Below are positions 12,101 to 21,100 of a DNA stretch of 64,000 bases, piece after piece (positions within the stretch are counted from its first letter, which is position 1; each line of letters begins with the position of its first letter). The notes under the pieces are model-generated. The model made no database searches, had not been told where the DNA came from, and saw only the letters and a program-made list of their open reading frames with translations. The translations under genes were made by a program, and so were the position numbers. This DNA comes from Onchidella celtica (taxonomy: Eukaryota > Mollusca > Gastropoda > Systellommatophora > Onchidiidae). The stretch is taken from NCBI GenBank assembly GCA_963931925.1, contig OZ007569.1, forward strand, positions 23,509,662-23,573,661, written 5' to 3'.

Positions 12101-15100
12101 AATCTAGCTCTGAACTCTATAATGGCTCTAAAATCCTATTAAAAATCATTGTAAGTCATCATAGAAATAAAAAAATACATTTTAAAAGAACGGGTCACAC
12201 CACCTAACCCCCAGCACCATCCTGATGACTTAGAGTGAAAATGACAACGTTGTGAAAAAAAGTGGGAATTTAGAAAAAACTTCATCATCATCATCATCAT
12301 TGCCTTTCTCACCCTGGATCAGGGTATAGGCCACCAACAAACACTTTCCATCCCTCTCTATCATGGGCCAGCCTCTTTACATTATTCCAAGTCTTTCCGC
12401 TTCGTTGCACATCATTTTGTCTGGCTCTTCTCCACGTTCCGCGCGGCCTTCCTCTTGATCTCTTGCCCTGGGGATTCCAATCCAATACCTTCTTCGTGAT
12501 GCTGTTTCCTGGCCTCCTGAGAGTGTGGCCGATCCATCTCCATCGCCTCCTACCGATTTCCTCTCTGACTGGGCTCTGTCGTGTTCTTTTCCATACAATT
12601 TCATTGCTGACCTTGTCTGTCCATCTGATCTTAAGTAGCTTCCTCAAACATCTGTTGATGAAAACTTGGATTCTCTTTATGCAGGCCTGGGACGCATTCC
12701 AAGTCTCACATCCATACAACAGGACTGACTTCACGTTCGAGTTGAATATCCTCAGCTTTGTTTTTAGAGATATATCCTTGGTTCTCCAAATCTTGCTTAA
12801 GGACGTGAAAGCTGCCTGTGCCTTTCCAATTCGTGCTTTGACTAAAAAACTTCATAAGTCCGATTATTTATAACAATTTTATATGCCTGCAAGAAGACAA
12901 TTTGAAGATAATTATGTGCCCTGTCCAGTGGTTTGTACTATTTGGTGGTGGTGGGGGACGTGTCATTGCATCCTTATGTAGATCTCGTGCCGTAACCCAG
13001 CCTAGCTCTCGATCGGCATCTAGATCTAGATCTAGATTGACGTCGCCCGCGGGACCAAAATCCCTCAACGAAACCGATGCATATCTTCCATTATTCACCC
13101 CTGTGGCTTTAAAACTGTCAAAATCACTATATTCTTCGTCAGTCGACCGAAAAAATGTCAGAAATGAGTCGTTCTCAACTTCTGAATCACTAGAGGAACC
13201 GTAAACAAACTTCGTTGTTAGCCCGATTGAAAATCGCGCAGAAAAAACGAATGGCTCGGACAAAAAATAAATAATAAATGACCCACCAAATTCTTTCTTG
13301 TCCGATCGGGAATAAGATTTTTCGAATTCCGGTGCCCGAACTACGCTGCTAGTGGGTGTATTTCCTGTTTATAAAAGGTCGGTCTAGGCGCACGAATTCG
13401 TGCGACTGGCAGCTGATCGCTAGTCGGCGATTTGGCGCACGAATTCGTGCGCTCGGCAGCCAAAGGGTTAATATACTGCCATCTCTGTCGCATGGAACAA
13501 TGGTTTTCAACATTTCTTGTGTTGTGATCCTTTTCAATCAGAGCTCCTATCACATGCTGAGACGAGATGACACCCCCCCCCCCCCCCCCACACATATACA
13601 CATATACACATTTAACCCTTTCAGTGCCAGCAGTGCAAATCGTCGGTTGAGAGTTGTAGTGCAGCTTGTAAAATTATAGAAAAGTGAAAATCCTTTGTTG
13701 AAAATTGATATATTTCGCTATGTAGATTCACATTCACGACGTGAAGCGACCGCAGAAAGCATATTTGAAAGCAACAGGGAATGTGAAAATTGCAACTTTC
13801 CGGCATTGGCAAGTAAAGGGTTAAAGACTGAAGGTCAAGTTGTTTTCTAGCTACTGAAGTACCAGAGAATCTGTCAGTTTTTAACAAATGGTACAATGTC
13901 ACTGAAAATTATAAACTCTCTCTGATGGTGTTTACAGGATGCAGTGCCACTGACTCTGGGTCAAGAATTCAGTGGTTATTGCCAGCAAGTGAAGTACGCC
14001 AAAGAGAGGATTCGAGCCACCTTCCCCAGGCTGTATGAGCTGGCTCTAGGTAGCAAAATTTGATTTCAGAGATAATAATTAAAAGAACAGTGCTTGAAGT
14101 TAGAGTTAAGGAAAACATATAATCTGTATTTGCTTCTCACTGATCATAATGTCAGTCTGCCAACATTATGGCCTGTCTCATTTTTTAAAGTTTTGAGAGA
14201 AATGAATAAAAATTGCTTATTAAGGTATCATCAGATATGATAGTCCAAAATGTCACCAATGCATTATGCAGAAACATACTGACACATCTATTTTTTTTTT
14301 TACATGAGGGTTTTGACTTCAAGAAAAAACATAAGAAGACAAAGTCAATGAAATTTTGGCCTGAATGGCCTGACCTGGGGACAAAAAAAAAAGCGCAGAA
14401 CTCATGGGAAAGGGATAAAACGGCATGTAATTGCGGAAAATTCTTGATAATGGGCCTTTTATTTAACAGTACAACTTACTGCATCTCATCACAAATACTT
14501 CAGCCAAATATCACAGGGGTCACTTACGATATAATCCACTATTATTGTTGTATTGCGTCCTAACGTAAACATGATACACGTGTTCAAAAGGACCCTAGTG
14601 GCTGGACTGCCTAGGTTATTGGCAACACGTGAACAATCGGCTGACTGGCTACTGGCTTTCCCCACACATGATATTACATGGACAGGTTCACTCAACGCAG
14701 GACGAGGGTTAAGCTAGGCACACATGAGACTTTGCCACGTTGCAGTCACATCATATATTTATAAATGTAGACTAATGAATGGAGATGTGCACACGTATGA
14801 GACACGGGCACATTGCAGAGTACATAGGAACATGAAACTGAGACAGCAAGATGCATGTGTGCACCTACCTTAGTGTTCACATGACTGAAAACGTCTTCTC
14901 TACATCAGTGTCGACATGGCCTTTCTTACTAAGGGGAGGTATTGTACTAAGCCTGAAACGGCACAATCAGCTGCAGGCAGAAGCAATGCAAACGATAATT
15001 TCTTATATTTTCTTACCAAATTTTTGAAGACACTAGCATACTAAGTCCAGTCAGACACAGTCAGCTTCTGCCATTATTTCTAGAAGCAACTGGCTGGGAC

Positions 15101-18100
15101 GTTCTGGGCTTAGTATGATACCTTCATTAGCTTCCTTAATTAATTCAAAATCATTGGCATGATATGGTTGTGGATTTAATGATAGATGGTAGGTTGATCT
15201 ACACTTGAGATCATGTGAATTAATGTGTTTGTTCTAAATCTGTGATCAAAACAATTCAGGTGGAACAGCTGTGGGAACTGGACTAAATGCCAAGAAAGGG
15301 TTTGCAGAAAAGGCAGCTGCAAAGATTGCTAAGCAAACAGGTGAGCAAGAAAATGAATGGGTATTGCTGCCACTGAGTCAAATTTTGAAACATGCCAAAC
15401 GATCAATTTGGCAGTAAAACCCATGCACAAACTAGGTTCTTGTGGGTTTACATATTTTTGGCATGCAGAATTTTTTAATAGCATTAAAGGAGTTTCAGAC
15501 CTATTGTGATGGCAATGAGGCTGAAGAGAGTTTTCTTTTCAATATAATATTAATTTTAAGTACAGGAATAGTCGCATCCAAGGAAGAGTGTTCTTAATTG
15601 CTAAGATAATGCTCAAAAAGGTTGTATTTTACCATGTGGGCTTTTTATGTTTGTGAAATTGCTACATTAAGACTGTCTTTGTAAAAATTGTTGCTTTTTG
15701 CCGTGGCTGCTTTGAAGAAACATTATTTTCATGAAAGTAACATGTTTATATTGGAAAGAGGGAAATAACCTGAGGGAACTCTGTTATGCTATTAAGAATA
15801 ATGTTGTTTTAGCAAAAGTACCTATCATCTTTTTCAGGTCTTCCTTTCATCACAGCACCAAATAAATTTGAATCGTTAGCTGCCCATGATGCCTTAATAG
15901 AGCTGCATGGTGCCTTAAATGTGTTTGCATGTAGTATTATGAAGATCGCCAATGACATCCGTATGCTTGGCTCAGGACCACGATGTGGCTTGGGAGAGCT
16001 GTCCTTGCCAGAGAATGAGCCTGGCAGTAGTATTATGCCAGGTAAGCCTATATGGTTGTGTTCCTATCCAAGCTGTGTTGTTTTGTGTGGCAAATTATTA
16101 CTGCATGTTTCTGTGTACCTCCAATTTTGAAATTTTTAAAGGCAGTGTAAAAAAGTGATCAAAGGTTGGCTCACAAATGTCTAACTTTTTGGAAATGGAT
16201 TTAGTGATTGCAGCACTTCTAATGGCTAATACTGTTTAATGTAATATGGTTTTGTCAATGTACTATTTTCTTGTAGGCTAAAAGCATAGCTCAAAGATCT
16301 GAGTTAGGTGGAAAGAAACTAACAGTTGATGCAAATTTCAGCACGTTATGATGGGGAGAATCAGATGAACTAATCGTCTACCCTTGAAAACGAAACTGTC
16401 TCGAACTGTTGTAGAAATAAATAACAGGATCCGATGAACACTTAATACTAACGTTTAATAAATGTAAACAAGAGCTGATATCCACAAGTTACTTACACCT
16501 ATCAGGGAAGGCACTTACACTGCTACTACAACTGGATTTACACCTACGATTTGCACCTTACGATTTTCACCCACGATTTGCACCACCCCTACTCGCCTGG
16601 CCCTCCTTATATATATTCTGTCCAGGAACGTTCAGGAAGCGGCTTAACCGCCCCATAAGCACGAGACCGACCTAGATCGTTCGGGACACATATAAGCTAC
16701 CCAATCGTACACAGACACGTCACAGAATTACATCACTCAAGGTCGACCTAGCGTAATCTCGGACACTGCAGTATCTTCCAGACTCTCTAGATTTTCTACA
16801 GTGAAACAAACAAGCCACACAGCGACATCAAAGGGAAATACCGGCCTTGCTGGCGAGAGGGGGGAGGAAGGTCGCCGAGTGAGACTCGCCAAGCGGGGGG
16901 GTTGAGAAAATATCGATCGTTCAACTAGTGGGACGCTACACAACTCCCCAATTTAAGTTGAACATTCTTCAACTATCTACATCATAAAGCGTCTACACTA
17001 TCATAGAATACTTATCATCTCCAATCTTACAATAGACATTGCTAATAATGTACTAGGTGCCTTCCCAATATCCTAAGTACAATACAATAACCATAGTATC
17101 CTTATAACACTAATACAATCTCATTACAATATCATTGCAGAACCATTACAAAACCATGGTCAACAGTAGACCTACTATTATAACCAATATACTACCACCA
17201 CTGTGGTGAAACGATGGTCAATGATACTATTAAAATCATACTATGGTGAAACGATGGCCATCGAGTACAAAAGGCTTCGTGCACGAACCATAGCACATAA
17301 CGTTGTACATAACAATGGTTGTCTTACATACATAATGCATAAATGCATAAACTCATAGATACAATGGCAAAAATACCAACACATATCGACCACTGATCAG
17401 GGTCTAACTTCATCATATCAGATCAAACGAAGCAATACCAATACCGCCTAAGCTTAGGCTACTCGTAAATTACATCAATGCAACATACAAAATCACTGCT
17501 TGCTCGCAGTTCTCATTTGGGTTACAGTCTTCAAAAATTACATTGTCCCATTGGTGACAAATAATGAAAACATCAAAATATGACTAATACATAGTGGCTC
17601 TCTGCCGGCCAATAATTCAATACTCATTCAGATAAAAAATATATGCCATTACATTACAATACAGTCATCCCAGAAACTTATCTAACAGGCAAAAATCTGG
17701 GTTACAATACATCTCACTGAACTTGTACTATTCAAAACACTCTACTCAGGAAGTCGGCGCCGACATTTTCCTTGCCTTTGACATACCTAATCCTGAATCG
17801 ATATGACTGTAAAAATAGACTCCATCGTAATAGCTTTGGGCTGTCAAATCTGGCAGAATTCAAATACTCTAATGACCTATGGTCAGTCTGGAGCACAAAC
17901 TCCTTACCATACAAATACAAAGTAAACTTCTTTATGGCCCAAACGATGGCTAGGCATTCTCGCTCTGAGACTGAATATTTCGTCTCACGAGGCAATAGCT
18001 TACGACTGGCATATGCCACAGGATACAACTTTCCCTCATATTCCTGCATAAGAGCAGCACCCAACCCGCGGTCTGATGCATCAGTTGCTAAGACAAATTC

Positions 18101-21100
18101 TTTTGAAAAATCTGGCAAACATAACACGGGTTTGGAAACAATGGCATTCTTCAAAGAAGTGTACGCTTTCTCCTGCACTTCTTCCCACTGAACTACATTG
18201 GGCTGACCCTTTCTAAGCAAATCAGACAGTGGTGCTGCAATCGCTGCAAAGTTAGGTACAAATTCTTGGTAATATCCCACCAGTCCTAAAAATGCTTTCA
18301 CTTCCTTTTTAGTGGTGGGTCTGGGTGCATCCCGCACCTTACACACATTTTCTTCTAACAAGCCAATCATACCCTTTCCCACTGAGTGTCCAACAAAGTC
18401 CACTTCAGACGTTCCAATCAGGCACTTGGATGGTCTTGCAGTTAATCCAGCTTGGTCCATCCTCTGCAGCAATTCCTTGAGAGCCTTCACATGCTCGTCG
18501 AATGTCTCTGTATGGATCAGCAGGTCGTCCACATACGCTGTCACATTGTTCAGTCCCTGGATCAATGGCTTCACGATCCTGTTCAGTGTAGCTCCTGAGT
18601 TCATCATCCCGAAGGGCATCCGGGTGAATTCATAGTGTTCGCCCATGGTGACGAACGCTGTCTTGGGAATGTTTTGTTCCCGGACTCGCACTTGCCAGTA
18701 TCCCTTGCTCAAGTCGATCCGAGAGAATATTCTTCCTCTCGACAGACTCTGGAACACTTCCGATGGGGCTGCTGTCGGATGAGGGTCGAACACAGTGATC
18801 TTGTTCAGCCTCCTGTAGTCGATGCAGACTCGGTTGGATCCATCCTTCTTCTTGACCACAACAACCGGTGAAGCATACGCTGATGAGCTCCTGCGTATGA
18901 TGCCCAACCTTTCCATGGTGCTAAGCTCCTCCTTCAAGGAGTCGCGCATAGCATAGGGCACCGGATATGGTCGTTGCCGAACAGGTACCTCTGATGTCAG
19001 GTCGATGCGATGTTCGCCTAACTGGCAGCATCCGGGGAGACTGGTGAAGATGCGTTGATACTCCTTCACCACGTCGCAGAGTTGTTGACGTTGTTCCAGC
19101 GTCAGTTGCGTTCCATATTGGACATCTTCGTAGCCTTCCTTCTGGTCCCAGCTTCCTAGGTCGGCAAGGTCCTCCGTCGTTCCACCGTTGTCGCCTTCCA
19201 GGTCGCAGTCCTCGATGACTGTCATGCCAGCTGACTCTACAGGTTGACTCTCGTCCATCACGTCGTCCTCTGCCAGCACAGTCCCAGCACCATCACCGTC
19301 GTCGTCCATCATAGCGTCGACATCTCCAGGTGTGGTGTCGCTCCTGCCGTCGTTCATCTCACACATCTCGGTCACGACAGATGCCGGTCCCATTGCCGCC
19401 GCCGCTGCTTGCGTCGTCGCTGGTGTAGTCCTGGGGATATACCTCTTGAGAAGGTTAGCGTGCCATGTCTTCTCTTTCACACCCATCTTGACTCTGTAGT
19501 CGTTGACACCGACAACCGAGACTACCTTGTATGGTCCCTTCCACTGGACTAGGAGCATGTTGGCGTTTGTCGGCAGCAGTACTAAAACTTCGTCGCCAGG
19601 GCGAAACTTTCTCTCTCGCGCCTTCCGGTCGTAGTAGGTTTTCTGTCTACCTTGTGCCTTTGAGAGCTCTTCCGTCGCTAACTTCCGCGTGTCCTCCAGC
19701 CGCTCGCGTAGTTCCATGACGTACTGGTAACTGGTCTTTGTCTCCGGCTCCTCTACATCCTTAGTCCATAACTGTCGCAAGATGTGCATCGGTCCCCTCA
19801 CCGTTCTTCCATACAGCAACTCGAATGGGGCGAACTTTGTCGATTCTTGGGGAACTTCACGATACGCGAAGAGCAGCGGGTTAATGTATCGGTGCCACTG
19901 CTTAGGTTGCTCCGCGCACAGTCGCCTCAAGGTCTTCTTCAGTGTGCCATTAAATCGCTCCACCAGCCCGTTGCACATAGGGTGGTAGACTGTGGTGGTC
20001 GACTGTCGAATTCCCAGTAATCTGTTCGTTTCTTTCATGACGTCCGACATGAATTGAGTCCCTTGATCAGATAAGATCTCCTCGGGCACACCCAAACGGC
20101 TGTAGATATTTACTAAGGCTTCTGCTACTGTCTCCGCGTCAATCTTCTTCAAGGGGGTCGCTTCAGGGTAACGAGTAGCGTAGTCTACGTATACCAGGAT
20201 ATACCGATGTCCGCCTTCACTTGGGGGGTCAATAGGTCCTACCAGGTCCACGGCCACTCTCCTAAATGGGACGTCTACCACTGGCATACTCTGCAAATGC
20301 ACCTTAGGAGTCGCTCCCTTGTTCACTGTTCTCTGGCAGATGTCGCATGAGCGGCAGTATCTCGCGACGTCACCTTCGATACCAGGCCAGTAAAAACTGC
20401 TCATCACCCGGTCCTTCGTCTTCTTCACGCCGAGATGTCCTCCGACGATAGAATCATGGGCAACGCTCAGTACATACTCCCTCAGTTTCTCGGGTAGTAC
20501 CACTTGTCTTGTGATCGTGGCCTGTTTTATGTCCTAATAAATCCGGTACAGTACACCTCCGTGTCTCTCGAAGTGTACGGACTTGTTGCCTCTGTTGGTC
20601 GGAATTTTCTTCTGCCCCAACTTCTTGAGGTCTTCGTCTTCTTCCTGGAGTCGGATGAGTTCTTTCCTATCCACTCCCGCGTGCCGTTCTGCCCTCGGCA
20701 CCTTCAGCGACGTAGACTGGTCCTTCCTCTTCTCCTGGGCCCTCGTGGTCACCGCTCCTACCATCACCTCAGTATCAGGGTCGTACGGGTCCTTCGCTCC
20801 GTCCACGTTCCCGACTACTAGGTCGCAGATGGTCTCCGGGAGACACAGTGCCGTCACTCTGCCCGTCAGGTAAGGCGTTCTCACGTCGATAATGGCTTCC
20901 TCCGCTGCTAACAAGGAGTTATCGATCCTCGCGATAAGTTTCTGCCCACCGGTGAGCTGTCCGTCGTCCACCAGTGATCGCCGCACCACTACACCTTCAC
21001 AGCCGGTATCTCTTAGGACATCTACTGCTCGATTTCCAATCAAGCCCTTCATCACTGGTAACTTCAGCTTCTCCACGGTCCTTCCGTCACTGCATCCTCC

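Larger units (their letters stand above)
11824..13471 (-). mobile_element. piggyBac-like element with TTAA ends, interrupted by a LINE
   Basis: TTAA at 11824 and 13468 flank ends CCCTTTGTCTGCC and (reverse complement) CCCTTTGGCTGCC, a 13-bp terminal inverted repeat with one mismatch. Near the right end two copies of the palindrome GCGCACGAATTCGTGCGC occur, at about 13389 and 13434, as expected of subterminal transposase-binding repeats. A minus-strand ORF with an acidic N-terminus sits next to that end (12868-13263). A LINE fragment has inserted at 12286-12843. A short duplicated motif, ATTTTATATGYCTGYAA, occurs at 11948 and about 12877. The element lies in fumarase intron 5. Confidence 0.7.

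Noticed and set aside
12463-12873. 136-codon plus-strand open frame
   Set aside because: It is the antisense shadow of the LINE reverse-transcriptase fragment.
16941-17731. env gene in the LTR element, which would make it an errantivirus-like retrovirus
   Set aside because: No frame of useful length, signal peptide or membrane segment lies between pol and the 3' LTR.
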